Assembly: GCA_016708725.1 (NCBI GenBank)
Contig: JADJFE010000006.1
Location: 186,001 to 250,000 of the forward strand
DNA: 64,000 bases
From: Candidatus Aalborgicola bjergmarkensis
GTDB lineage: Bacteria > Pseudomonadota > Gammaproteobacteria > Burkholderiales > Burkholderiaceae_C
Reading direction: 5' to 3'
Part shown: positions 24,212 through 32,978 of the stretch, one piece after another
Numbering within the stretch: position 1 is the first letter of the stretch
Layout: the number at the start of each line of letters is the position of its first letter
Notes under the pieces: generated by a model
Database searches by the model: none
Seen by the model: the letters and a program-made list of their open reading frames with translations, nothing else
What the model was told of the DNA's origin: nothing
Program-made: the position numbers and the translations under genes

Positions 24212-24826
24212 TCAAGCTTGCTTGTCTTCGCCAATCAGCAGCTTGCTGTCGGAGAGATACATGTGCGGGGGCACTTCGAGATTGTCGGGTGCCGGTTTAT
24301 TCTTGAAAACACGCCCGGCCAGGTCAAAGGTGGAACCGTGGCAAGGACAGAGAAACCCGCCCGCCCAGTCATCGGGCAGCGAGGGCTGGGCGCCGGTCTG
24401 GAACTTGTCAGAAGGCGAGCATCCCAGATGGGTACAAATGCCAACCGCCACAAAAAATTCCGGCTTGATGGAACGCGCCTCGTTGCGCGCATACTTGGGC
24501 GTCAATTCGGATGGCTTGCGCTCCGATTTCGGGTCCGCCAGTTGTCCGTTGAGTTTGGCCAGGTTTGCCAACTGCTCGGGGGTACGCCGCACGATCCACA
24601 CGGGTTTGCCGCGCCATTCAACGGTCAGTTTTTCACCAGGCTTGAGGGCACTGACGTCCACTTCAACGGCAGCACCAGCTGCCTTGGCCCGTTCTGAAGG
24701 TTGGAAAGTGCTGACAAAAGGGACTGCGGCGGCGCCAACACCGACGGCGCCAAGGCAACTGGATGTGATCAGCCAGGTTCGTTTGTCGGCATCAATCTGT
24801 TGGGTATCAACAGGGGTTTCACTCAT
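24212..24826 (-). CDS. petA: Rieske iron-sulfur subunit of the bc1 complex
   Basis: The 204-residue protein carries the 2Fe-2S cluster that takes an electron from quinol. Ligand motifs are CTHLGCSP and CPCHGSTFD, each with one Cys and one His ligand. The N-terminal part (WLITSSCLGAVGVGAAAVPFV) is the uncleaved Tat-type anchor; the preceding DADKRTWL takes the place of the twin-Arg region. It is first in petABC. The Met at 24826 begins the conserved MSETPVD. Confidence 0.95.
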   Translation of the reverse strand: MSETPVDTQQIDADKRTWLITSSCLGAVGVGAAAVPFVSTFQPSERAKAAGAAVEVDVSALKPGEKLTVEWRGKPVWIVRRTPEQLANLAKLNGQLADPKSERKPSELTPKYARNEARSIKPEFFVAVGICTHLGCSPSDKFQTGAQPSLPDDWAGGFLCPCHGSTFDLAGRVFKNKPAPDNLEVPPHMYLSDSKLLIGEDKQA

Positions 24827-24913
24827 TGGAGAATCCTCAATGAACACGAGACTACTAGGGTACTAGGGGTAATCCGGCATTGTAGCCGAGCGGTCATGGA
24901 GGAGACTGGGTGA

Positions 24914-26926
24914 CTATTGGGTGGACTGGGTGGGCCGGGTGCGGTAGAACCGGATAGTCTGGCTCTGCGTGGCGCTATTTTGCGCAACGGACTTGCGCAT
25001 GCGACCCATGACATGCATCTCGCAAGGCTTGCAATCGAAGCGCAGTGTCAGCTTGTCCTTGCCGTTGATCAGGGTCAATGGCTCGGCCTTGACGGTGCCT
25101 TGCACGCCAGTGATACCCTTGGCCTGCTTGGGACACAAACTGAGCGAAAAGCGCACACAGTGCCTGGTGATCATCAAACTGACTTCGCCTTCTTCCTCCA
25201 GGCTTTCGTAGGCCGCAGCAATCAGCCTGACACCGTGGCGGGCGTAAAAATCACGTGCCTTGTGGTTGTAGACATTGGCCAGATAGCTCAGGGTGTCTTC
25301 GGGATACGTTGCGGGTGGCTCCAGCGCCACCGCCCGAGGCACGCGCGTGTAGGCTGCGAGCCGCTTGTGCTCCAGGTCATCAACTGCAGCACGGCGCAGC
25401 GCGTTCACCACCGAAGTCGGCACAAACCAGACCTGGCTGAGTGTGATGGCAATGTGCTCGACCGCAGTGGCCAGCTCGTAGATAGTGTTACCTAATTTAG
25501 CCAGGTTGTACCGCAGGTTATCCGTAGCCTGCGCCGGGTTCCTGGCAACTTGCTTATCGGTATCGACGCGCGCCAAACCCGTGATGCCACTGGCATCCGT
25601 CAGGCTGAGGGCAAAACCCTGTGCAGTTTCATCAAAACGCATCCAGACGGCAATGCGCCGTTCGCTGCTCGTTTTCTCCAGTTGGCGGGTCCAGTTGATG
25701 TCCCGGTTGCGATTGACCTGCACGCCTTTGCGCAAGTCTTTCAGATCCGCCAGTGCATCTTTCGGGAACACACGCCATAGCCCCTTGGCGGCATCCATGG
25801 CCTGTGCACGGTTGATTGCCAGACCCTGCAGTTCCTGTTGCAAGTCGTAATAACACAGGCCATCGCCATTGGAAAGCATCTGACCCGTATCATCAAGCTC
25901 CAGTTCCACGCTGTCGGCATTCACGCGGGTCACGTAGCCGATGGGATGGCCAGGGTTTTTTGGGCTATCAAAAGCACCAATATCGGCTTTACGGCCCTGC
26001 ACAAAGTAATCGGTAAATTCGCGGTTGAAATTCTGCTGCGGGTCGGGCGTGAAAGTAAAACGGGTGTTTCCGCTGGAAGTTTTCACCAGCTCCGGGCGTT
26101 GTTCGAGCAGAGCGTCGAGCAGCTGGCGGTAGTGGGCTGTGGTGTTTTTGACATAGCCCATGTCCTTGTAGCGGCCTTCGATCTTGAAGCTGCGAATACC
26201 GGCATCGACCAACGCAGCCAGATTGGCGCTCTGGTTGTTGTCCTTCATGGACAGCACATGTTTGTCGTGCGCCACAAAGCGACCACGATCATCAACTACC
26301 TGGTAGGGTAGACGGCAGGCTTGGCTGCACTCCCCCCGGTTGGCGCTGCGTCCAGTGTGGGCGTGGCTGATGTAGCATTGCCCGCTGTAGGCCACGCACA
26401 GTGCACCATGTACAAAAAATTCCAGTGTGCAACGACCAGGATCGGTTGCAGCGCGTATGGCCTGGATGTGTTGCAAATCGAGTTCCCGCGCCAGGACGAT
26501 CTGGGAAAAACCCACGTCCTGCAAAAAGAGGGCTTTCTCGGGCGTGCGAATATCGGTTTGCGTACTCGCATGCAGCGCGATAGGCGGCAAGTCGATTTCC
26601 AGCAGCCCCATGTCCTGGATGATGAGGGCATCGACTCCAGCGTCGAACAGTTGCCAAGCCAGTTTACGTGCTGGCTCCAGCTCGTCGTCGCGCAAAATGG
26701 TGTTGAATGCAACGAAAATGCGTGCATCAAAGCGGTGGGCGTGCAGCACCAGACGCGCAATTTCGGCAACGCTGTTGCCAGCTCCCGCACGCGCCCCAAA
26801 TGCAGGCCCACCAATGTAGACCGCATCGGCTCCGTGATTGATGGCCTCGATACCGATGCTGGCATCACGCGCCGGAGCCAGCAACTCCAGTCCGTTCAGC
26901 AGCCCGCTCGATCCGGGATTACTCAA
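24914..26926 (-). CDS. rlhA: U32-family protein, probable 23S rRNA hydroxylation protein RlhA
   Basis: The family signature EFFVHGALCVAYSGQCYISH...GRSANRGECSQACR holds the cysteines of the U32 iron-sulfur site. The C-terminal ~350 residues form the DUF3656-type extension, so the total (~670) matches RlhA (YdcP), which hydroxylates C2501 of 23S rRNA, rather than the shorter TrhP. The best start is a TTG at 26926 that overlaps the preceding gene's stop by eight bases, since no ATG precedes the conserved LELLAPARDASIG. CKPCEMHVMGRM near the end carries extra cysteines. Peptidase activity is not implied. Confidence 0.8.
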   Translation of the reverse strand: MSNPGSSGLLNGLELLAPARDASIGIEAINHGADAVYIGGPAFGARAGAGNSVAEIARLVLHAHRFDARIFVAFNTILRDDELEPARKLAWQLFDAGVDALIIQDMGLLEIDLPPIALHASTQTDIRTPEKALFLQDVGFSQIVLARELDLQHIQAIRAATDPGRCTLEFFVHGALCVAYSGQCYISHAHTGRSANRGECSQACRLPYQVVDDRGRFVAHDKHVLSMKDNNQSANLAALVDAGIRSFKIEGRYKDMGYVKNTTAHYRQLLDALLEQRPELVKTSSGNTRFTFTPDPQQNFNREFTDYFVQGRKADIGAFDSPKNPGHPIGYVTRVNADSVELELDDTGQMLSNGDGLCYYDLQQELQGLAINRAQAMDAAKGLWRVFPKDALADLKDLRKGVQVNRNRDINWTRQLEKTSSERRIAVWMRFDETAQGFALSLTDASGITGLARVDTDKQVARNPAQATDNLRYNLAKLGNTIYELATAVEHIAITLSQVWFVPTSVVNALRRAAVDDLEHKRLAAYTRVPRAVALEPPATYPEDTLSYLANVYNHKARDFYARHGVRLIAAAYESLEEEGEVSLMITRHCVRFSLSLCPKQAKGITGVQGTVKAEPLTLINGKDKLTLRFDCKPCEMHVMGRMRKSVAQNSATQSQTIRFYRTRPTQSTQ

Positions 26927-27704
26927 CTTTGGCTTTACTACGCAGCTCTTCCTGGAACTTGGCAATCTTTTTCTGTTGCATCTGCTGGGCGATCTGCGCC
27001 TTGACATCTTCGTACTTCGGCAACTTTGCCTCGCGCACATCGTCCAGGCGAATGATGTGGTAGCCAAACTGGGATTTCACCGGGGTATCGGTCATTTTGC
27101 CCTTGGTCAAGGCCTTCAGGGCATCAGCGAATTCCTTTACATAGCTGCCTGGGTTGGCCCAATCGAGATCCCCCCCTTTGGCGCCAGAACCAGGGTCCTT
27201 GGACGATTTTTTGGCGATTTCCTCAAATTTTGCACCCTTTTTCAGCTGTGCGATGATGGCTTTGGCCTGGTCTTCTTTTTCCACCAGAATGTGGCGCGCC
27301 TTGAACTCGTTGCCGGAGTTATTTGCAACAAACTTATCGTACTCGGCCTTGGTTTCCGCGTCGGTTACCGGGTTTTTCTTTTGGTAGTCATTGAACAACT
27401 CACGGATCAGGATAGCCTGGCGTGCCAGATCAATCTGGGTCTTGTACTCTTCCGTAGCATCAAGCCCCCGAGCTTGCGCCTCTTGCATGAAAATTTCGCG
27501 AGCGATGACTTCTTCCTTGAGCTGCCCTTGCACCTCCGGCGTGATCGGACGCCCCGAACGTGCCACCTGTTGGGCCAGCGCGTCAACCCGTGCCAAGGGG
27601 ATGGCCTTGCCATTGACGATGGCCACGTTCTGGGACCAGGCTGCCGGGCTCGCCGCCGCCAACAGGGCTGCAGTGACGAGTGTGGGCAGAATATGCTTCT
27701 TCAT
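26919..27704 (-). CDS. Periplasmic parvulin-type peptidyl-prolyl isomerase
   Basis: The 261-residue exported chaperone has a signal peptide (MKKHILPTLVTAALLAAASPAAWS) and an N-terminal SurA/PrsA-like helical domain. A parvulin domain runs from FKARHILVEKEDQAKAIIAQ to GYHIIRLDDVREA, with GGDLDWANPG in the middle. It isomerises proline bonds during folding of outer-membrane or exported proteins. It precedes rlhA with an eight-base overlap. A positively charged tail (QQKKIAKFQEELRSKAKVE) ends the protein. Confidence 0.9.
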   Translation of the reverse strand: MKKHILPTLVTAALLAAASPAAWSQNVAIVNGKAIPLARVDALAQQVARSGRPITPEVQGQLKEEVIAREIFMQEAQARGLDATEEYKTQIDLARQAILIRELFNDYQKKNPVTDAETKAEYDKFVANNSGNEFKARHILVEKEDQAKAIIAQLKKGAKFEEIAKKSSKDPGSGAKGGDLDWANPGSYVKEFADALKALTKGKMTDTPVKSQFGYHIIRLDDVREAKLPKYEDVKAQIAQQMQQKKIAKFQEELRSKAKVE

Positions 27705-27742
27705 GTGTTTTCCTTCTGAGCTACAAATCTAAAAATAAGGGA

Positions 27743-27755
27743 CGCCATTATGGCG
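27743..27755 (-). terminator. Weak terminator-like hairpin after bolA
   Basis: CGCCAT and ATGGCG pair around a single base. On the minus strand TCCC and then TTATTTTTAG follow. The short stem and the gap before the T-rich part make it weak, but the position between bolA and the isomerase gene fits. Confidence 0.4.
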
Positions 27756-27757
27756 AG

Positions 27758-28036
27758 TTAATTCGGCGTGTTATCACATTCAATAGCCAGGGCATGCAAG
27801 CCTTGGGCCATAAAATCGTGGAGCGCATCATACACAAGGCGGTGCTGAGCAACCCGGCTAAGGCCAAAAAACTGGTGTGCAGCGATGCGAACGCGAAAAT
27901 GCGTGCCAAAACCAGTGCCATTGGCCCCGGCATGGCCGTTATGCTGGTAACTTTCATCCAGGACTTCAAGACGACTCGGTTGCAATCGCTCGCGCAGGCG
28001 CGCTTCAAGCTGGTGCGCCGTGGGTGCAGTATTCAT
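27758..28036 (-). CDS. bolA: BolA-family protein
   Basis: The 92-residue protein has the BolA fold pattern: an N-terminal helix (LEARLRERLQPSRLEVLDESYQH), then GTHFRVRIAAHQFFGLSRVAQHRLVYDAL and GLHALAIE. The variable loop has HNGHAGANGTGFGTH, with conserved His. BolA proteins pair with monothiol glutaredoxins in iron-sulfur handling and affect cell shape. It follows yciB by 11 bases. The ATG at 28036 begins the conserved region. Confidence 0.9.
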   Translation of the reverse strand: MNTAPTAHQLEARLRERLQPSRLEVLDESYQHNGHAGANGTGFGTHFRVRIAAHQFFGLSRVAQHRLVYDALHDFMAQGLHALAIECDNTPN

Positions 28037-28047
28037 GGTGCGGATCG

Positions 28048-28587
28048 TTACTCGGTGTGTTCGATGTTGCGGATATGGGGGGTAATGTACAAACCCTGCC
28101 CGATGATGAATACAAGGGGAAAGGCGTAACCCCACAACTTGAAATTCATCCAGTCCTCGGTGCTGTAGTGCACAACCACATAGGCATTGACCAAGGACAT
28201 GAAGGCGCTATAGGCCACCCAGGCCACGTTGAGGCGGTACCAAACCGTATCGGGCAGTGTCAACTGGCTACCCAGCAGCATTTTGAGAAAGTTCTTGCGC
28301 ATGCCCCACAACGCTACCGCCAGTGCAAGCGCTACCGCCGCATACAACACCGTGGGTTTCCATTTGATAAAACGCTCGTCGTGCAGGGCCAAGGTCAGGC
28401 TGCCAAAAATCAGGATCAGCAGCAAGGTGATTTTGTGCATCGCCTGCAGCTTGCGGTCCATGGCGTAAATCAGCCCCATTTGTAACAAGGTGGCCGCCAT
28501 GAGTACCGCCGTTCCCACATAAATGTCATACAGTTTGTATGCGCCAAAAAACAGCAGGATGGGGAAAAAGTCAATCAGGATTTTCAT
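28048..28587 (-). CDS. yciB: Inner-membrane septation protein YciB
   Basis: The 179-residue protein has five hydrophobic segments and family landmarks MKILIDFFPILLFFGAYKLYDIY, YAMDRKLQAMHKITLLLILIFGSLTL, FIKWKPTVLY, and WYRLNVAWVAYSAFMSLVNAYV. YciB is needed for normal septation and envelope upkeep in enterobacteria. The gene overlaps msrB by four bases and is followed by bolA, a common grouping in betaproteobacteria. Confidence 0.9.
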   Translation of the reverse strand: MKILIDFFPILLFFGAYKLYDIYVGTAVLMAATLLQMGLIYAMDRKLQAMHKITLLLILIFGSLTLALHDERFIKWKPTVLYAAVALALAVALWGMRKNFLKMLLGSQLTLPDTVWYRLNVAWVAYSAFMSLVNAYVVVHYSTEDWMNFKLWGYAFPLVFIIGQGLYITPHIRNIEHTE

Positions 28588-28985
28588 GCGGGCGTGAAGT
28601 GTAACGAAGCCGAGTTCATGCAGTAGCGCAGACCGGTTTCGGTCGGCCCATCGTCAAACAGATGCCCCAGGTGTGCGCCACAATCCGCGCACAATGCCTC
28701 GGTACGCGCCATACCATGCGAATGGTCGCTACGGGTAGCAACGGCACCAGCTGAAACCTCCCGATCAAAGCTTGGCCAGCCACAGCCGGCATCGAACTTG
28801 GAACTGGAAGAAAACAAGGGTTTGCCGCAGCAAATGCACTGGTAGCTGCCATTCTCAAACACGTTGGCGTACTTTCCGGAAAATGGCCGCTCGGTTGCGG
28901 CGTGGCGCGTGACTGCAAAGGCTGCAGCCTCGGCCCCACGGCTTTGCAACAGATTGCGCCATTCTTCGTCAGTTTTTTCAATCAT
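28584..28985 (-). CDS. msrB: Peptide-methionine (R)-S-oxide reductase MsrB
   Basis: MsrB repairs R-methionine sulfoxide. The 133-residue protein has two zinc CxxC pairs (CICCGKPL and CADCGAHLGH), the substrate motif CGWPSFDRE, and the catalytic Cys in TGLRYCMNSASLHF. Length and motif order are standard. The Met at 28985 (MIEKTDEEW) begins the family N-terminus; 13 codons upstream are open but overlap the preceding gene. Confidence 0.95.
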   Translation of the reverse strand: MIEKTDEEWRNLLQSRGAEAAAFAVTRHAATERPFSGKYANVFENGSYQCICCGKPLFSSSSKFDAGCGWPSFDREVSAGAVATRSDHSHGMARTEALCADCGAHLGHLFDDGPTETGLRYCMNSASLHFTPA

Positions 28986-29017
28986 ATTTTTCCATGGTTG
29001 GTCGTTGCCTGCATGTA

Positions 29018-29488
29018 CTACCACTTGGCTGGCGGCATGGTGACAGCGTCTGGGTGCTCAACTGACACTGCTTGTGAAAACGATTTGACACCACTAATGA
29101 TGGCCCCGAGCGTGCGACGCAGGACGTGTCCAAGCAAGGCAGCATCTGGAATTTCGTTGGGTGCGGCGATAAACATTTCCGCCGAGGCCTTGAGATTGCC
29201 ACTCCACTCCTTGTCGCGAAAGGACAATTTGACAGCCTTGTTGGTGTTGTTGACGGTATTCACCGCACTTAGTACCGTGTCGTAATTTCCCTTGTCGACT
29301 TTATAAAAGTTTGGAAACACCAACATGAAATATTCAGGATCATTCTGTGCATCGAGCATGACATAAAACGTACCCTGCAGCGGAACTTCAAAGGTCACAT
29401 CACCTTCCTCATCCAGGAGTGCGTCCACCCCCAGGGTGTTACGGATGACCGAGCGGTACAAATCTTGCAGTTCGGATTTACCTGCCAT
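29018..29488 (-). CDS. YbjN-like small protein, function unknown
   Basis: The 156-residue soluble protein has strand-helix alternation resembling YbjN or type III secretion chaperone folds. The cues are FEVPLQGTFYVMLDAQNDPEYFMLVFPNF, then NYDTVLSAVNTVNNTNKAVKLSFR and a long C-terminal amphipathic helix. YbjN-like proteins bind partners rather than catalyse. It follows the large membrane protein at 29523 by 34 bases on the same strand, so the two are probably co-expressed. AGGAGAT precedes the start. The fold call is by pattern only. Confidence 0.65.
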   Translation of the reverse strand: MAGKSELQDLYRSVIRNTLGVDALLDEEGDVTFEVPLQGTFYVMLDAQNDPEYFMLVFPNFYKVDKGNYDTVLSAVNTVNNTNKAVKLSFRDKEWSGNLKASAEMFIAAPNEIPDAALLGHVLRRTLGAIISGVKSFSQAVSVEHPDAVTMPPAKW

Positions 29489-29522
29489 TTTTCATCTCCT
29501 CGTTGAGACTGGTCTGATGGTG

Positions 29523-31487
29523 TTAATGGTGTTCATGCCCGTTACGTTCCTCATCTGGCCGACGGATAGAAATAATCGCTGTTAACAAGCTGATAGCCAG
29601 AGTGGCCAACAAGAGAACACCGGTTGCGGACAGTTCGTGGTTGTGGAAATCTTCATAACTTGAGCAAAAGTGGCCCGGCTCCTGGGTGCTGGCATGTGTA
29701 ACAGGTTGTGCTGTAGTTTTCAGCTGCTGTATGCTCCAATGATAAAAGGAATTGGCATCGCACCTGGATTGCAGATGTTGATAGTGCAGTATCGACTCAC
29801 CCGCTTCAAATGCAAAAAATCCGGTAAAAATGGCTCCGCCTGCTGCCATCACCGCTCGGCGTGCGTGCTGCTGCCCCTCGTGCGCCCGCTTCACGGTCAG
29901 TTCTGTACTCTTGAGGCGATCCATAATCAATCGCCGGAAAGCTTCGACAGCACCGTGGGTGCCAATTTCACGGTCCATTTCATCCACCAGAATTTCGGGA
30001 ATGTACGAGTACGTCCTGGCCGTTGGATCGCGGTCCAGATTTCCCAGTGCCACGCTTAGCGTGGTCTGGGTAATCTCATGCATGTGGGTGGTCAGCGCCT
30101 GGTGAATTTCTTCATGGCGCTCGATGGCCTCCTTCTCCTCTTGCGGCTGGAAGTCGATGGAAACCAGCACGAAGGAAAACAGCAATGGAATGCAGCCGTA
30201 GAGCATGGCAGCCAGAAAATCCACATGCAGGAATGTAGCGGTCGGTGGGTAGATGCCCACGGCCAAGCCCAAAAGAGCCAAACCAAGCTGGGGTGCCCAA
30301 AATTTGTCCAGCATGGAGGCCAGCTTGAGCAAGCGTGTACGCGCATTGCGAAAGTCCTTGGACACGGCCTGGGCCAATAACAAGAAACTCGGCAGGCTGA
30401 CCAATGGATGCACCAGGTAACACAGCAGCACTACCGCAAGGCAAAAAAGATGGTATACCCCCAGCACATGGGCGGTTGTATCGAACGGAAAGCCGTAGGT
30501 TGGCGCAGCTTCGTCGGGATTTGTCTTGTCATGTACCGCCTTTGAACGCAACAAATTGCTGGTCTCTATTTTCTTGCGCCCGACCGTTGCGAGCAAGAAA
30601 ACCCGCGCTGCTGCAGCACGAATGATGTGGGCCGAGTCCCGCACACTGGCGTCAAGTGGCAGTCCAAGTTGCCAGACGTGTGGATTCTCCGGCAAACGGC
30701 GGATACGGATGGATTTTTCTTCCGGGGTTTTGCAAACGTATAGACGCAATTCGCTACGATCAAGCACGATGTCTTGCGGCAGGGGATTTATCTCCTCCAC
30801 ATCTGGCACCAGAGGAATGCACAAAGGTGAGCCGAAATCGATTTCGGAAACCTGCTTTTGTGATTCAACCTGAATCTTGTTGACCTTCCCCTCCGCAGCA
30901 ACCAGCGTATTGAGTTTATGGTACTGAACCACCCCTTCGGAAGAACGCTCCCTGACCTGATTGGACTTTTCCTGAGTATGGGGGTCCACCGTCAAGACGG
31001 GCAGAAAACGGCCAAAATCCTCCCGATCCGCCGCAATGACAATCGAATAGTAAAGCGAAGGTAGCTCGGCTGCATGGGGAACTGGCACTTCCACAGGAGT
31101 CGTCCCACCGGCTTGCGGATGGCCTGCCAGGATGGAGGCAATGGCCCCAAGCACGTCTTTCAAAACGGTATGCAGGCTTGATTTGAGTTCGATGTGCCGT
31201 GCCACGAAACCAAGCCGAAAACCATCTTCGATCTGCAGTGTTTCCAGGCATGGCTGCAACCCCGCCAGATGGTATCCCGACTCTTCGGCTGCCGCGATGA
31301 GCGCCGTCTCGTTGGGAATGGGCAAATCCTTGTAAGGTGTTTCGACCTTGCGACTGGCCAGCGCATAGGCAACGCCAAAATTGAAGGAAACCCGATCCAG
31401 ATTTTTACGGCCATTGCTGCGCGCCGCAGCCTTGGCATAGGAAACCAGCTTTATGAATAGATCATCATCGGTAAAAATTGGAATCAT
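29523..31487 (-). CDS. Large membrane protein of unknown function
   Basis: I do not recognise this 654-residue protein. Residues 1-100 (LVSYAKAAARSNGRKNLDRVSFNFGVAYALASRKV) faintly resemble Clp-N-type repeats. Residues about 145-310 look soluble and beta-rich. Hydrophobic segments lie near 330-370 (HVLGVYHLFCLAVVLLCYLV), 395-440 (two helices), 550-570 (AVMAAGGAIFTGFFAFEAG) and 625-645 (VLLLATLAISLLTAIISI). An acidic helical region (EEKEAIERHEEIHQALTTHMHE) lies between them. The next gene downstream is the YbjN-like one. Partner, location of the soluble parts and role are unknown. Confidence 0.7.
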   Translation of the reverse strand: MIPIFTDDDLFIKLVSYAKAAARSNGRKNLDRVSFNFGVAYALASRKVETPYKDLPIPNETALIAAAEESGYHLAGLQPCLETLQIEDGFRLGFVARHIELKSSLHTVLKDVLGAIASILAGHPQAGGTTPVEVPVPHAAELPSLYYSIVIAADREDFGRFLPVLTVDPHTQEKSNQVRERSSEGVVQYHKLNTLVAAEGKVNKIQVESQKQVSEIDFGSPLCIPLVPDVEEINPLPQDIVLDRSELRLYVCKTPEEKSIRIRRLPENPHVWQLGLPLDASVRDSAHIIRAAAARVFLLATVGRKKIETSNLLRSKAVHDKTNPDEAAPTYGFPFDTTAHVLGVYHLFCLAVVLLCYLVHPLVSLPSFLLLAQAVSKDFRNARTRLLKLASMLDKFWAPQLGLALLGLAVGIYPPTATFLHVDFLAAMLYGCIPLLFSFVLVSIDFQPQEEKEAIERHEEIHQALTTHMHEITQTTLSVALGNLDRDPTARTYSYIPEILVDEMDREIGTHGAVEAFRRLIMDRLKSTELTVKRAHEGQQHARRAVMAAGGAIFTGFFAFEAGESILHYQHLQSRCDANSFYHWSIQQLKTTAQPVTHASTQEPGHFCSSYEDFHNHELSATGVLLLATLAISLLTAIISIRRPDEERNGHEHH

Positions 31488-31601
31488 GATCTGGATGTTG
31501 GAATGAGATAAACCAGGGCGGGCAGTGTTGAGGCTGGGCTGATTCTAAAACTTTTCGCGTAAACGCCGTTTTCCGGCTGCGGGTTATCTGGTCTATATCC
31601 C

Positions 31602-31645
31602 TACAAATCGCGCTGCAAGGCGCATGGAACGTGCGGGAGTAGCTT
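31602..31645 (-). repeat. Dispersed repeat copy 9
   Basis: CAAATCGCGCTGCAAGGCGC followed by ATGGAACGTGCGGGAGTAGC is a clear family member. It lies 25 bases beyond the glcF stop. Confidence 0.7.
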
Positions 31646-31669
31646 CTATTTTCGAAGCGTTGAAGCATC

Positions 31670-32950
31670 TCATGGAGTGTGCAACGCCATATCGAGCACT
31701 TCGATCCAATGCCGCACCGGGGTAGTCGTCCCGTTTTGCAAGTGGATGATGCATCCCATATTGGCAGACACGAGCGTCTGTGCCTGCAAGGTGCCCAGGT
31801 GACCCAGTTTGCGGTCACGCAGGGCGTTGGACAGTGCGGGGTTCAGTACGCTGTAGGTTCCGGCAGAGCCGCAGCACAGATGTGCTTCGTTGCTTGGCGT
31901 GCGAATATCAAAGCCGAGCATCTTCAAATGCTGCTCAACCCCGCCCTTGAGCTGTTGCCCATGTTGCAAGGTGCAGGGTGGATGGTAGGCCAGTGTGGGT
32001 GCCGTCTGGCGGATTTTTTCGACCAGACCGGGGATATTGGCTTGCAGCGCCGCCACTAGGTCGGGCAGGAGTTCGCTCAAGTCGCGGGTCAGGGAACTGA
32101 TGTGTTGCGCCTTTGCGGCGTAGGCTGGATCGTGGCGCAAGATATGGCCGTATTCCTTGACCGTAACGCCGCAACCCGATGCGTTCATGACGATGGCCTC
32201 AACCGCGCCTGAAGTATTGCCGCCAGGGTCGGTTTGCACATGGGGCCACCAGGCATCAATGTTGGCGCGCATCTGCGCCTTGCCACCGTCCTGGTCGTTG
32301 AGATGGTATTTGACGGCGCCACAGCAGCCGGCACTGGGCTCCATGAGGGATTGAATACCGGCAGCATCGAGCACCCTGGCGGTGGCATGGGTGATATTGG
32401 GTGCCATATCGGGCTGCACGCAGCCAGCCAGCAGTAGCACTTTGCGGGCATGTGGGCGTGTCGGCCAGGCACCGGGTTTTTGTTTGGGCGGAACTTTGTC
32501 CTGCAGACGCTCGGTCAGCATGGGACGCAGCAGTTGCCCTAGTTGCATGGCCGGGCCAAACAGGGGCGATGAAAGCCCTTCTTTCAATGTCCAGCGGACA
32601 ATTTTCTCCATAGTGGGGCGCGACACCTGGGAGTCAACCAGCTTGCGGCCAATGTCCAGAAGGTGGCCATAATCCACGCCGCTGGGGCAGGTGGTTTCGC
32701 AGTTGCGGCAGGTCAGGCAGCGATCCAGATGGAGCTGCGTCTTGCGAGTTGGCGCATTGCCTTCGAGCACCTGTTTTATCAGGTAGATGCGCCCACGCGG
32801 GCCGTCAAGTTCATCGCCCAGAAGCTGGTACGTGGGACAGGTGGCATTGCAGAAACCACAGTGCACGCACTTGCGCAAAATGGCTTGCGCATCCTGTGCA
32901 TCCTGTGCGTGTGCGCTGTTCTGGTATTCGGGTGCCAGTCGGGTTTGCAT
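31670..32950 (-). CDS. glcF: Glycolate oxidase iron-sulfur subunit GlcF
   Basis: GlcF is the electron-transfer subunit of glycolate oxidase (GlcDEF), which oxidises glycolate to glyoxylate at the membrane. The 426-residue protein has two 4Fe-4S motifs (CVHCGFCNATCP and CLTCRNCETTCP). Two CCG-type heterodisulfide-reductase-like domains follow (LAGCVQPDMAPN...SAGCCGAVKYH and CTLQHGQQLKG...HLCCGSAGTYS). It follows glcE with a 28-base gap. No glcD is in the window. Confidence 0.95.
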   Translation of the reverse strand: MQTRLAPEYQNSAHAQDAQDAQAILRKCVHCGFCNATCPTYQLLGDELDGPRGRIYLIKQVLEGNAPTRKTQLHLDRCLTCRNCETTCPSGVDYGHLLDIGRKLVDSQVSRPTMEKIVRWTLKEGLSSPLFGPAMQLGQLLRPMLTERLQDKVPPKQKPGAWPTRPHARKVLLLAGCVQPDMAPNITHATARVLDAAGIQSLMEPSAGCCGAVKYHLNDQDGGKAQMRANIDAWWPHVQTDPGGNTSGAVEAIVMNASGCGVTVKEYGHILRHDPAYAAKAQHISSLTRDLSELLPDLVAALQANIPGLVEKIRQTAPTLAYHPPCTLQHGQQLKGGVEQHLKMLGFDIRTPSNEAHLCCGSAGTYSVLNPALSNALRDRKLGHLGTLQAQTLVSANMGCIIHLQNGTTTPVRHWIEVLDMALHTP

Positions 32951-32978
32951 GTCCAGGCCTTGTTAGCAAATTACCAGG

